This document shows, in pieces, positions 19,435 to 28,988 of a stretch of DNA of 47,868 nt (its first letter is position 1; each line of letters starts with the position of its first letter). The stretch comes from Schlegelella_A sp038241255 (GTDB lineage Bacteria > Pseudomonadota > Gammaproteobacteria > Burkholderiales > Burkholderiaceae_C). Below the pieces are notes generated by a model. It ran no database searches. It was given only the letters and a program-made list of their open reading frames with translations, and was not told the DNA's origin. The translations under genes and the position numbers were made by a program. Location: assembly GCA_038241255.1 (NCBI GenBank), contig JBBRFW010000018.1:1-47868 (forward strand), read 5' to 3'.

Positions 19435-19850
19435 TTAGGCCAGGTCCTCGTGCAGGCAGAGGATGTTGCCTTCCGTGTCGTTGAACCAGGCCGCCTTCTC
19501 GGCGCCGAGTACGCAGACGTGCTCGACCGTCTTCAGTAGTCGGCGAAGACCACACCGCGGCTTTCTAGCGCGCGCACCGCCGCACCGATGTCGGCGACGC
19601 GAAAGCTGAGCGCGGTGTGCGCCGCAAGCGTCCCTTCGGCGCGCGGGAAAAGCGCGATCTCAGTCGCGCCCGCCCGGTAGACGAACTTGCCGTCGGGCTT
19701 TGCGGCGCCGGCGACGAGGCCGAGCGCCTGCTCGTAGAAGCGGCGCGCCCGCGCCATGTCCTTCACGGGCAGGATGCAACTGACCGTGGTCGCCGCGAGC
19801 GGCCCGGGCGCGAGGGAGCGGCCGTCGATCGAGGCGGCGGGGAAAGGCAT
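19435..19850 (-). pseudogene. VOC/glyoxalase-family protein, frameshifted
   Basis: The first 105 codons (from 19850) encode a normal VOC-family start: TVSCILPVKDMARARRFYEQALGL, AGATEIALFPRAEG and ALSFRVADIGAAVRALESRGVVFADY, then a stop at 19533. Directly after, in another frame, the expected C terminus follows (LKTVEHVCVLGAEKAAWFND and TEGNILCLHEDLA, stop at 19435). Relatives usually have about four more residues (such as DLPG) between these parts, so a deletion of about 13 bases would explain both the frame change and the missing residues. VOC proteins bind a metal and include glyoxalases and resistance proteins. The native substrate is unknown. Confidence 0.75.
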
Positions 19851-19965
19851 CGGGAACTCCTTGCGCGAGGGGGGCGATTGCCGTAGTTTCCGGCTGAGAC
19901 GGCGGCGCCGACATGGGCACTCTTGCGTACGGCAGGCGCTCGCCGCGCGTCCGGGACGAGAAGCG

Positions 19966-20712
19966 ATGCTGAAGCGATCCGACTACCAGGCGACGGTCGC
20001 GCTGCTCGGCGCGGTTGCCGAGTCGACGCACGATTTCGCGTCGTACGCGTCGGCGGGCGTGGGCCTGTTGCCGAGCCTCGTCGCCAGCGAGATGACGACG
20101 CTCTCGGTGTGCGATCTGGCGAGCGGCCGGCGCGAGGTCGTCTCGTGCCCGGCGGGCCGGATCGGCCCGGCCGACCGGGCGGCTTTCGACCGCTTCTTCT
20201 TCGAGCATCCGCTCGTTCGCTATCACGCGCTGGAGCGCGGCCGGGGCGCGCGACGGATCAGCGACTCGATCGCCTTCTCGCGCTTTCGCAACGGCGCCCT
20301 CTACGTTGACTACTACCGCCGCATCGGCATCGACCATGCGATCGCCGTGCCGCTCCATGTCGACGATCGGACGCTGATCAGCTTCGTGCTCAACCGGCGC
20401 CGACGCGATTTCAGCGATCGCGACCGCGACGTCCTCGACCTCGCGACAACCACGCTCGCCGGGATCTACCGGCAGCTGCGTCCACCGCGCCACGCCGGCC
20501 GAGCGCCGCGGCGTCTGCTGGCGGCGCTGACGGCGCGCGAGCGCCAGGTCATCGAGTGGCTCGTCGCGGGCAAGACCGACCGCGACATCGCGGTCATCCT
20601 CGGCTGCAGCCACCGCACGGTGCAGAAGCATCTGCAGCGCATCTACGACAAGCTCGGCGTCGAGACGCGCACCGCCGCGGCTGTGCGCTGGCTCGGCGCC
20701 GGCGCGCGCTGA
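19966..20712 (+). CDS. LuxR-family transcriptional regulator with N-terminal sensor domain
   Basis: A 248-residue regulator. The C terminus is a LuxR/GerE helix-turn-helix: LTARERQVIEWLVAGKTDRDIAVILGCSHRTVQKHLQRIYDKLGVETRTAAAVR, about residues 186-240. The N-terminal 170 residues look like a GAF or autoinducer-binding-like fold (FRNGALYVDYYRRIGIDHAIAVPLHVDDR, ISFVLNRRRRDFSDRDRDVL), without the receiver Asp pocket of response regulators. The start ATG 19966 has GACGAGAAG upstream. It stands alone with no luxI homologue in the window, so ligand and targets are unknown. It is divergent from the broken VOC gene. Confidence 0.85.
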   Translation: MLKRSDYQATVALLGAVAESTHDFASYASAGVGLLPSLVASEMTTLSVCDLASGRREVVSCPAGRIGPADRAAFDRFFFEHPLVRYHALERGRGARRISDSIAFSRFRNGALYVDYYRRIGIDHAIAVPLHVDDRTLISFVLNRRRRDFSDRDRDVLDLATTTLAGIYRQLRPPRHAGRAPRRLLAALTARERQVIEWLVAGKTDRDIAVILGCSHRTVQKHLQRIYDKLGVETRTAAAVRWLGAGAR

Positions 20713-20761
20713 CGGGCGCTGCCGATCGCGCCCTTCGCCGGGGCGATGGGACAATCGGTGT

Positions 20762-21796
20762 GTGCCGCAGCAGCTGACGATCCTTCGCCCTGACGACTGG
20801 CACCTGCATGTCCGCGACGGCGCTGCCCTGCGTGCGGTCGTTCCGCACAGCGCGCGCCAGTTCGGGCGGGCAATCGTCATGCCGAACCTGCGGCTGCCGG
20901 TCGTCACCGTCGAGCAGGCCCTCGCCTACCGCGACCGGATCGTCGCCGCCGTTCCCGAGGGCCTGGCTTTTGAGCCGCTGATGACGCTCTACCTCACCGA
21001 CACCACGCCGCCGGCAGAGATGCGCCGGGCGCGCGAGGCCGGCATCCTCGCGATCAAGCTCTATCCCGCCGGGGCGACGACGCACAGCGATGCCGGCGTC
21101 ACCGACCTGCGCCAGGTCGCGGCGACACTCGCCGCGGCCGAGCGCGAAGGCATCGTCCTCCTCGTCCACGGCGAGGTGACCGATCCCTCGGTCGACGTCT
21201 TCGATCGCGAGGCGGTGTTCATCGAGCGCCACTTGCTGCAGCTGCGCCGCGATTTCCCAGCGCTCAGGATCGTGCTGGAGCACGTGACGACGAAAGAGGG
21301 TGCGCAGTATGTCGCCGAAGCCGGCCCGGCGACCGCCGCGACAATCACCGCCCATCACCTGCTCTACAACCGCAACGCGATCTTCACCGGCGGCCTGCGG
21401 CCGCACTACTCCTGCCTGCCGGTGCTGAAGCGCGAAGAGCACCGGCGTGCACTCGTCGCCGCGGCGACGTCGGGCAGCGACCGATTCTTCCTCGGCACCG
21501 ACAGCGCGCCGCATCCTGCCGCGCTGAAGGAGCATGCGAGTGGCTGCGCCGGCTGCTATACCGCGTTCAGCGCACTCGAGCTCTATGCCGAGGCCTTCGA
21601 GGCCGCGGGCGCGCTCGGTCAATTCGAGCAGTTCGCGAGCCGCGCCGGGCCGGCGTTTTATGGCCTCGCACCGAACGCGTCGACCGTGACGCTGAGCAAG
21701 CTCGCCTGGACGCTCCCCGAAGCGCTGCCCTTCGGCGACGCCGAGCTGAAGCCCCTGCGCGCCGGCGAGACCCTCGCCTGGCGCCTCGCCGCCTGA
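20762..21796 (+). CDS. pyrC: Dihydroorotase (class II, PyrC)
   Basis: A 344-residue zinc amidohydrolase of pyrimidine synthesis that interconverts carbamoyl-aspartate and dihydroorotate. It is the short single-domain type like E. coli PyrC (348). Zinc ligands His14 and His16 are in DDWHLHVRDG, the carboxylated Lys99 is in AIKLYPAGATTHSDAGV, and further His residues are in LLVHGEVTD and LEHVTTKEGAQYV. The metal Asp lies in FFLGTDSAPHP. The start is GTG 20762, the only in-frame candidate before the first strand. It is followed after 19 bases by the NYN gene. Confidence 0.94.
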   Translation: MPQQLTILRPDDWHLHVRDGAALRAVVPHSARQFGRAIVMPNLRLPVVTVEQALAYRDRIVAAVPEGLAFEPLMTLYLTDTTPPAEMRRAREAGILAIKLYPAGATTHSDAGVTDLRQVAATLAAAEREGIVLLVHGEVTDPSVDVFDREAVFIERHLLQLRRDFPALRIVLEHVTTKEGAQYVAEAGPATAATITAHHLLYNRNAIFTGGLRPHYSCLPVLKREEHRRALVAAATSGSDRFFLGTDSAPHPAALKEHASGCAGCYTAFSALELYAEAFEAAGALGQFEQFASRAGPAFYGLAPNASTVTLSKLAWTLPEALPFGDAELKPLRAGETLAWRLAA

Positions 21797-21815
21797 ACCT
21801 TCCGACATCGACCCC

Positions 21816-22595
21816 ATGATCGACAAGCCTCCCCGCATCGCCCTCCTGATCGACGCCGACAATTCGCCGGCAGCCAAGATCGGCCTCATCCTCAACGAGC
21901 TCTCGACCTTCGGCGAGACGAGCATCCGGCGCGCGTACGGCAACTGGAAGAAGCAGGAGCTGCGCGGCTGGGAGGAACTGCTGCACGAGCACGCGATCCG
22001 GCCGATGCAGCAGTTCGACTACTCCAAGGGCAAGAACGCGAGCGACATGGCGATGGTCATCGACGCGCTCGACCTTCTCTACTCCGATCGCCCCGAAGCC
22101 TTCGGCATCGTCTCGTCGGACGCCGACTTCACGCCGCTCGTGATGTATCTGCGCGCCAAGGGCGCCGCGGTCTACGGCTTCGGGGGCCAGAAGACGCCGG
22201 AGCCGTTCGTCAATGCGTGCTCGCGCTTTCTGTACCTCGACAAGCTGGCGACGATCGCCGCCGGAACCGCGGTCGACATCGATACCGGCGAGCCGGCGCG
22301 GGACGACGGCGCCGGCACCCCGCTGCGGGTGCCCGCCGCCAAGCTCAAGCGCGATGCCAAGCTTGTGCGCCTGTTGCGCGACGCCGTGGAGGCGGCAGCC
22401 GGCGAGAACGGCTGGGCCCGGATCGGCGCGGTGCGCCAGCAGATCGGCAACCAGGCGTCGTTCGATTCCCGCAACTACGGCTACGCGACTCTCACCAAGC
22501 TGCTCAAGGCGACCGAGCTGTTCCAGCTCGACAAGGAGGGCACTTCCGACGTGTCGGTGCGCGACGTGCGCCAGGCGCGCGCGCCGAAAACCTGA
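21816..22595 (+). CDS. NYN (LabA/DUF88-like) ribonuclease-fold protein with OST-HTH domain
   Basis: A 259-residue protein with two domains. Residues 1-150 are a NYN/PIN-like nuclease fold with the acidic metal-binding residues: LLIDADNSPAAKI (Asp12, Asp14 region), KNASDMAMVIDALDLLY, and FGIVSSDADFTPLVMYLRAKGAAVYGFG. Residues about 175-250 form an OST-HTH/LOTUS winged helix (LVRLLRDAVEAAAGENGWARIGAVRQQI, then FDSRNYGYATLTKLLKATELFQLD), a fold that binds RNA, including G-quadruplexes, in eukaryotes. The combination suggests an RNA-processing enzyme. It lies downstream of pyrC, but no functional link is known. Confidence 0.85.
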   Translation: MIDKPPRIALLIDADNSPAAKIGLILNELSTFGETSIRRAYGNWKKQELRGWEELLHEHAIRPMQQFDYSKGKNASDMAMVIDALDLLYSDRPEAFGIVSSDADFTPLVMYLRAKGAAVYGFGGQKTPEPFVNACSRFLYLDKLATIAAGTAVDIDTGEPARDDGAGTPLRVPAAKLKRDAKLVRLLRDAVEAAAGENGWARIGAVRQQIGNQASFDSRNYGYATLTKLLKATELFQLDKEGTSDVSVRDVRQARAPKT

Positions 22596-22636
22596 TCCGC
22601 CGGATGGGCGGCAAGGGAACGTGCGCGGGAGCGGGC

Positions 22637-22667
22637 AAGAAAAAAGGCGACTCCTTCGAGTCGCCTT
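22637..22667 (-). terminator. Rho-independent terminator of the small secreted-protein gene
   Basis: A perfect 10-bp stem AAGGCGACTC (22644-22653) / GAGTCGCCTT (22658-22667) closes a four-base loop. Read on the minus strand it is followed by a run of six T (22640-22645 complement), the standard terminator form. It lies 43 bases beyond the stop of the gene at 22710-23141 and may also help block readthrough from the NYN gene. Confidence 0.85.
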
Positions 22668-22709
22668 CGTGTGCCGAGAACGCGCCGCGAGGCAGCGCGT
22701 TCGACAGCG

Positions 22710-23141
22710 TTACTTCTTCGCCGGATCCGACAACGGCTGCGCCGCTTCGCCGGCAGGCTTGGTCTCACCCGCCTTGATGGCGGCCTTGGTATCCGACTTG
22801 CGCATCGCGCGGGTCGTGTTCGAGCCGGTGTTCTTCTCGGGCTTGTCGGAGCGAGTCATGGCGTTGGCCGGCTTCTCGGCTTCCCCGGCGGGCGCGAGAT
22901 TGCCGGCCGCACGGTCGGCCTTGGTCGTCGCCTTGCGGTCAGCACGGCTCTTGTCCGACATCGTCGACGGCTGCGACTTCTCGGGGTTGGTTCCCGGCCC
23001 TTCGCCGGCGGGCGCGAGAGAGCCCTTCTTGGCTTCAGCCTTGACTTCGGCGCGAGTGGGCGCCGACGACTGCGCGAAAGCGCCTTGCGAGAACACGGCA
23101 ATGGCCGCGGCGATTGCGCCCAGAGCGAGTTTGGTCTTCAT
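22710..23141 (-). CDS. Small exported low-complexity protein with LAPAGE repeats
   Basis: A 143-residue protein, not assigned to a named family. It begins with a clear signal peptide (MKTKLALGAIAAAIAVFSQG, cut after AFAQ) and AGGAG upstream of the ATG. The mature part is rich in Lys, Ala, Thr and Ser and almost lacks hydrophobic residues, so it is probably disordered. It contains a repeated motif: SLAPAGEGPG, NLAPAGEAEK and a third, degenerate KPAGEAAQ. The initial TRAEVKAEAKKG segment resembles short DUF4148-type exported proteins of Burkholderiales, but I cannot confirm membership. It has its own terminator and stands as a single gene facing away from rnpB. Confidence 0.75.
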   Translation of the reverse strand: MKTKLALGAIAAAIAVFSQGAFAQSSAPTRAEVKAEAKKGSLAPAGEGPGTNPEKSQPSTMSDKSRADRKATTKADRAAGNLAPAGEAEKPANAMTRSDKPEKNTGSNTTRAMRKSDTKAAIKAGETKPAGEAAQPLSDPAKK

Positions 23142-23367
23142 CGGGTACTCCTGATCGTTGCTGTAAAGGGAAGGGGCATTTCACGAGTCGCCGCTCTGGC
23201 ATGCAGGGCATTCGAGAGCGAGACCAGACATGAAAACGCGACAACGGCGAATCGGTTGACGCGAGCGAGAGCGGTGCTCATGGCCCCGCGGCCAGCATTT
23301 TAGCCGTTCCGGGCGGCTCGGCTGCCGCGGGCGCCCGGAGAGGCCGGGGCCCCCGCGGCGACGCGAC

Positions 23368-23373
23368 GATAAT
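23368..23373 (+). promoter_or_regulatory. -10 element of the rnpB promoter
   Basis: GATAAT ends seven bases before the base that opens the P1 helix of RNase P RNA (23380), the distance expected for a sigma-70 start site. No good -35 box is visible 17 bases upstream in this GC-rich DNA. The 238-base gap from 23142 to 23379 holds nothing else recognisable apart from the ribosome site of the minus-strand gene. Confidence 0.6.
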
Positions 23374-23379
23374 CCAGTC

Positions 23380-23750
23380 GTGAAGCGAGCCAGGTCGCCG
23401 CGGGTGCCGTTTTCGTACGGCACGCGAGGAAGGTCCGGACTGCACAGGGCGGCGTAGCAGCTAACGGCTGTCCACCGTGAGGTGAGGATCAGAGCAACAG
23501 AGACGAGTCGGTGCCTGTGTCGCAAGACGTAGGCGCCGGGTGAAACGGGCAATCTCTACGCGCAGCAATACCAAATAGGCCGGCGTGGGCGGGTGCTTCG
23601 GCGCTGGCCTGGAAGTGTGGCTCCGCACGAGCCGGCGGGTAGGTAGCACCGAGCCGGGCAGCGATGCCCGGCCCAGATGAATGGCGGCCACGGGCTGGCG
23701 GTCGCAAGACCGCCAGCCCGAACAGAATCCGGCCTATCGGCTCGCTTCAC
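23380..23750 (+). ncRNA. rnpB: RNase P RNA, class A
   Basis: The catalytic RNA that trims the 5' leader from tRNA precursors. The terminal helix P1 is a perfect 12-bp pair between 23380-23391 (GTGAAGCGAGCC) and 23739-23750 (GGCTCGCTTCAC). The conserved regions are intact: GAGGAAGGTCCGGACTGCAC near 23428, then AGAGCAACAGAGA, GGTGAAACGGGCAATCTC, and the 3' part ACAGAATCCGGCCTATCGG near 23723. A T-rich stretch (TCTTTTG) follows the 3' end. Several open frames crossing this region are artefacts. Confidence 0.96.
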
Positions 23751-23801
23751 TCTTTTGTCCGACAGGCGGGCCGCGCCGTGCTCCCTACACTGGACCGGCC
23801 G

Positions 23802-25037
23802 ATGAATCCCGATGCACGCACCCTGTGGCAGGCCCCGAGCTGGGCGCTCGCGATCCTGCTCGCCTGCCTGGGGATGCTCGGGCCGTTCTCGATCGACACC
23901 TACCTGCCGGCGTTCACCGGCATCGCCCAGGCGATCGGCGCCTCGCCGGTGCAGATGCAGCAGACGCTCTCCGCGTACCTGTTCGGCTTCGCGATCATGA
24001 ACCTCTTCCACGGCGCGCTCTCCGACAGCTTAGGGCGCCGCCCCGTCGTCCTCGCCGGGCTCGCGGTGTTCACGCTCGCCTCGGTCGGCTGCGCGCTCTC
24101 GCAGCACATCGGCGCGCTGGTTTTCTTCCGCGCCGTGCAGGGCATGTCGGCGGGCGCCGGCATCGTGGTTTCGCGGGCCGTCATCCGCGACATGTTCCCG
24201 CCCGCCGACGCGCAGCGCGTGATGTCACAGGTGACGATCTACTTCGGCGTCGCCCCTGCGGTCGCGCCGATGGTCGGCGGCTTTCTTTTCGTCCACGCCG
24301 GCTGGCACTCGATATTCTGGCTGCTGACCGGCGTCGGCATCGTTCTGTTCGCGCTCAACTGGAAGCTGCTGCCGGAGACGCTGCACGACACCCACAAGCA
24401 GCCGTTCAACACCCGGAACCTGCTGCGCGGCTACTGGAGCCTCGCCGGCGACCCGCGCTTCCTGATGCTTGCGCTCGCGAGCGGCATTCCTTTCAACGGC
24501 ATGTTCCTGTACGTGCTGTCGACGCCGGTGTTCCTCGGCGAGATCCTGGGCCTTGGCCCGGCGCAGTTCTTCTGGTTCTTCGTGCTCACCATCGCCGGGA
24601 TCATGGCGGGCGCGTTCCTGTCCGGCCGCATGGCCGGCCGCGTCAAGGCGACGCGGCAGATCCGCTACGGCTTCATCATCATGGCGGCGGTGGGCGCGAT
24701 CAACTTCGTGCTCAACCTCCTCTTCGTTCCGAACGTCTGGTGGGCGCTGATCCCGATCGGCCTTTATGCGTTCGGCTGGGCGATGATGGTTCCCGTCGTG
24801 ACGCTGATGGTGCTCGATCTTGTGCCCGAGCGCCGCGGCATGGCGTCGTCGCTGCAGGCATTCGTCGGCAGCAGCGCCAACGGGCTCGTCGCCGGGCTAG
24901 TCGCGCCGCTCGTCATGCACTCGGCGCTGGCGCTCGCGGCGACCTCGCTCGGCATGCTGAGCATCGGCGTGATCTCGTGGTTGTGGGTCAAGCCGCACCT
25001 GCGCGTCGCCGCGCCGGCCCTGGCGGTAGCGTCTTAA
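23802..25037 (+). CDS. MFS multidrug exporter, Bcr/CflA family
   Basis: A 411-residue drug/proton antiporter with 12 predicted helices. The first helices carry the Bcr/CflA motif SIDTYLPAFTGIAQAIGASPVQMQQTLSAYL, followed by the MFS loop GALSDSLGRRPVVLAGLA (residues about 68-85) and RAVQGMSAGAGIVVSRAVIRDMF, the family's antiporter region. The start ATG 23802 is 51 bases past rnpB. The open frame upstream of it runs through the RNA gene and is not coding. The family exports bicyclomycin, chloramphenicol and related compounds. The substrate here is not predictable. Confidence 0.92.
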   Translation: MNPDARTLWQAPSWALAILLACLGMLGPFSIDTYLPAFTGIAQAIGASPVQMQQTLSAYLFGFAIMNLFHGALSDSLGRRPVVLAGLAVFTLASVGCALSQHIGALVFFRAVQGMSAGAGIVVSRAVIRDMFPPADAQRVMSQVTIYFGVAPAVAPMVGGFLFVHAGWHSIFWLLTGVGIVLFALNWKLLPETLHDTHKQPFNTRNLLRGYWSLAGDPRFLMLALASGIPFNGMFLYVLSTPVFLGEILGLGPAQFFWFFVLTIAGIMAGAFLSGRMAGRVKATRQIRYGFIIMAAVGAINFVLNLLFVPNVWWALIPIGLYAFGWAMMVPVVTLMVLDLVPERRGMASSLQAFVGSSANGLVAGLVAPLVMHSALALAATSLGMLSIGVISWLWVKPHLRVAAPALAVAS

Positions 25038-25086
25038 TCGCGCGCGGTACGCTTGCCCCGCCGACGTTCCGCGCCACAATCCGCGC

Positions 25087-25668
25087 ATGCTCGTCCTCGT
25101 CGCCGGCCTGATCGTCTTCCTCGGGATCCACAGCGTCTCGATCGTCGCGCCGCAATGGCGCACGGCGACGATGGGCCGCCTTGGCGAGGGGCCGTGGAAA
25201 GGGATCTATTCGCTCGCCGCGGGCGTGGGTCTGGCGCTTCTCATCGTCGGCTATGGCATGGCGCGGCGCGAGTCGGTCGTCCTGTACACGCCGCCGGCCG
25301 GGTTGCGGCACTTCGCGCTGCTCGTCATGGTGCCGGTCTTTCCGCTCCTGTTCGCGGCCTACCTGCCCGGGCGCATCCGCAGCGCGGCGAAGCACCCGAT
25401 GCTGCTCGCGGTGAAGCTGTGGGCCACGGCGCACCTGCTCGCCAACGGCACGCTCGCCGACGTGCTCCTGTTCGGCGCCTTCCTCGCCTGGGCAGTCGCC
25501 GACCGCATCTCGGTCAAGCGCCGCTCCGTCGCCGAAGGGCACGAGGCACGGGTGGCGCCGCCGAGAACGTACAACGACGCCATCGCGGTCCTTGCCGGGC
25601 TGCTCGTCTACGTCGTCTTCGTCTGGCGCGCCCATCGCTGGCTGATCGGCGTGTCGCCGCTCGCTTAG
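25087..25668 (+). CDS. NnrU family membrane protein
   Basis: A 193-residue integral membrane protein with five to six hydrophobic segments. The signatures are LGIHSVSIVAPQWRTATMGRLGEGPWKGIYSL at residues 12-43, HPMLLAVKLWATAHLLANGTLADVLLFGAFLAWAVADR in the middle (conserved His residues) and a final helix. NnrU was first linked to denitrification, and the family is related to isoprenoid-modifying membrane enzymes. No denitrification gene is in the window. It ends 30 bases before the hpa operon and may be transcribed with it. Confidence 0.85.
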   Translation: MLVLVAGLIVFLGIHSVSIVAPQWRTATMGRLGEGPWKGIYSLAAGVGLALLIVGYGMARRESVVLYTPPAGLRHFALLVMVPVFPLLFAAYLPGRIRSAAKHPMLLAVKLWATAHLLANGTLADVLLFGAFLAWAVADRISVKRRSVAEGHEARVAPPRTYNDAIAVLAGLLVYVVFVWRAHRWLIGVSPLA

Positions 25669-25698
25669 GGCGCCGATCGCCTCGCTGCGCGGCCTTCC

Positions 25699-26415
25699 GT
25701 GTCGTTCTCGCTCGCGCCGCTCGCCGGCCCCCGCATCGACGTCGCGCCGTTCCGCCTGAGCGGCGTCGTCTACGCCACGCTCCTCAATCACCGTCGTTCG
25801 CTCGAGGCGCTCGGTCCGGCGGCGGTCGCCGCGGCGCCCTACAAAGGCGAGCCGAAGGGCGTTGTTCTCGCCGTCAAGCCGCGCCATGCGCTCGTTGCCG
25901 ATGGCGGCGACGTGGCGGTCGATGGAGATGACGATGAGCTCGAGGTCGGCGCTGCGCTCGGCTTGGTGATCGGCACGACGGCATGCGCGGTGGCCGAGGC
26001 CGATGCGCTGCGCCATGTCGCCGGCTTTCTCGCCGTCGCCGACTGCACGCTGCCGCACGCCGGTCACTTCCGGCCGCAGATCCGCGCCATGGCGCGCGAC
26101 GCGTCGTGCGTGCTCGGCGCCGCCGTCGTGCCGCGTGCGCAGGCCGGCGCCGCCGACCGGGTGTCGATGCGGGTCTTCTTCGACGGCGCGCTGGTCGCGT
26201 CGAGCAGCACCACCGACCAGGTCCGCTCCGCGGCAAGGCTGATCGCCGAAGTCAGCGAGTTCATGACCCTCTCGCCCGGTGACGTGCTGCTGACCGGCAG
26301 CGCTCCCGACGGGCCGCGCGTGCGCGCCGGGGTGCGCATTGCGATAGAGATCGATCGCGTCGGGCGAGCCGAGGCGCGAGTGGTCTCGGCGCGCGGCGCG
26401 GGGGCGTCGACATGA
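25699..26415 (+). CDS. hpaG1: Homoprotocatechuate pathway decarboxylase/isomerase, subunit 1 (HpaG1)
   Basis: A 238-residue member of the fumarylacetoacetate hydrolase family (FAH fold). Together with HpaG2 it converts the 5-carboxymethyl-2-hydroxymuconate branch product by decarboxylation and isomerisation. Visible features are FRLSGVVYATLLNHRRSLEAL at the N terminus, PYKGEPKGVVLAVKPRHAL, a DELEVGAALGLVIG metal-site region, and LIAEVSEFMTLSPGDVLLTGSAPDG at the end. It starts at GTG 25699 and overlaps hpaG2 by ATGA. In E. coli the two halves are one fused protein; here they are separate. Confidence 0.87.
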   Translation: MSFSLAPLAGPRIDVAPFRLSGVVYATLLNHRRSLEALGPAAVAAAPYKGEPKGVVLAVKPRHALVADGGDVAVDGDDDELEVGAALGLVIGTTACAVAEADALRHVAGFLAVADCTLPHAGHFRPQIRAMARDASCVLGAAVVPRAQAGAADRVSMRVFFDGALVASSSTTDQVRSAARLIAEVSEFMTLSPGDVLLTGSAPDGPRVRAGVRIAIEIDRVGRAEARVVSARGAGAST

Positions 26416-27184
26416 AGCGCGCGAGGGTCGCCTATTCCGGAACGATCCACGAGGCGACGCCGGCGGGGCCCGATACGATCCGCCTCGCCGACGGGCGCGT
26501 CGTCGGCGACGGCGACGTCGTCTGGCTGCCGCCGGTGGAGGCAGGCACAGTGATCGCACTCGGCCTCAACTACGCCGATCACGCCAAGGAGCTCGCGTTC
26601 AAGCCGCAGGACGAGCCACTCGTCTTCCTCAAGGGCCCGACGACCCTGATCGGCCACCGCGGCGCGACACGCCGGCCGGCCGACGCGACCTTCATGCACT
26701 ACGAGTGCGAGCTCGCAGTCGTCATCGGCAAGCCGGCGCGGCGCGTCGCGCGCGCCGATGCGATGGCGCATGTCGCGGGCTACACCATCGCCAACGACTA
26801 CGCCGTCCGCGACTACCTCGAGAACTGGTACCGGCCCAACCTGCGCGTCAAGAGCCGCGATGGCGCGACCGCACTCGGCCCCTGGCTCGTCGACGCCGCC
26901 GACGTCGAGGCGCCGCCGCGGCTCGCGTTGCGCACCTTCGTCAACGGCCGCCAGACGCAGAGCGGCGATACCCGCGACCTGGTCTTCGACATCCCGTTCC
27001 TGATCGAATACCTGAGCGCATTCATGACCCTGTCGCCGGGCGACGTGATCCTCACCGGAACGCCCGAAGGCGTCGTCAACGTGGCTGTCGGCGACGAGGT
27101 CGTCTGCGAGATAGAGGGACTCGGGCGGCTCGCCAACCGTATCGCCGGCGATGCCGAATTCGGTCGCGCGAAGAAGGAATCCGC

Positions 27185-27188
<4 letters not shown>
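26412..27188 (+). CDS. hpaG2: Homoprotocatechuate pathway decarboxylase/isomerase, subunit 2 (HpaG2)
   Basis: A 258-residue FAH-family enzyme, the catalytic half of the OPET decarboxylase/HHDD isomerase. It shows ALGLNYADHAKELAFKPQDEP (residues about 50-70), the metal-binding HYECELAVVIGKPARRV, GYTIANDYAVRDYLENWYRPNLRVKSRDGATALGPWLVDAAD and LSAFMTLSPGDVILTGTPEGV, the family hallmarks. Its start overlaps hpaG1 (ATGA) and its stop overlaps the TTG start of hpaE (TTGA), so the three are translated as a coupled unit. Confidence 0.9.
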
Positions 27189-28641
<1,453 letters not shown>

Positions 28642-28645
<4 letters not shown>

Positions 28646-28968
28646 GTCTTTACGGCACGCAGAAATTGCTCTACCACCTGAACCGCGACGCGGCGGTGCA
28701 AGGTCGATACCGTGACGACCTGCCGGCCCTCCTCGAGAACTACGAGCTCACCGGCGAGGAGCGCGGGGCGATCCTCGCCGGCGACATCGGCAAGCTCTAC
28801 GTGCTCGGCGCGAACGGCCAGCTGCTGATGCACTTCGCCGCGCTGCTCGGCATGCCCTGGGCCGACTACCTCGAGGCGATGCGCGAGGGCGTGCGCCGCC
28901 ACGGGCCGGTGCGCGCCGGCATCTACGCGATGACGACGTCGACGGACGAGAAGGTCGCCGGCGTGTGA
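28642..28968 (+). CDS. LigA-like small subunit of an extradiol dioxygenase
   Basis: A 108-residue helical protein of the protocatechuate 4,5-dioxygenase alpha-chain (LigA) family. The signature runs from LLYHLNRDAAVQGRYRDDLPALLENYELTGEERGAIL to GDIGKLYVLGANGQLLMHFAALLGM. LigA forms a lid over the active site of the LigB subunit. The gene uses GTG 28642 overlapping the hpaE stop and is followed by the LigB-like gene. LigA of sphingomonads is longer (about 139). Its presence in an hpa operon is not the textbook arrangement. Confidence 0.85.
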
Positions 28969-28988
28969 TGGTGCCCATCGCGCGATGA
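28968..28988 (+). other. Bridging micro-ORF between the LigA- and LigB-like genes (6 codons)
   Basis: ATG 28968 overlaps the upstream stop (TGATG). It encodes MVPIAR and its TGA (28986-28988) overlaps the downstream ATG 28985 (ATGA). Translation is inferred only. Confidence 0.4.

Noticed and set aside
23461..24011. Small ORFs on both strands across 23461-24011
   Set aside because: They lie in rnpB and at the start of the MFS gene. Conserved RNase P RNA elements explain the sequence.
24988..26559. Minus-strand frame of about 520 codons over the NnrU-like gene and hpaG1
   Set aside because: The plus-strand proteins match families end to end. The reverse frame is Arg-rich and featureless.
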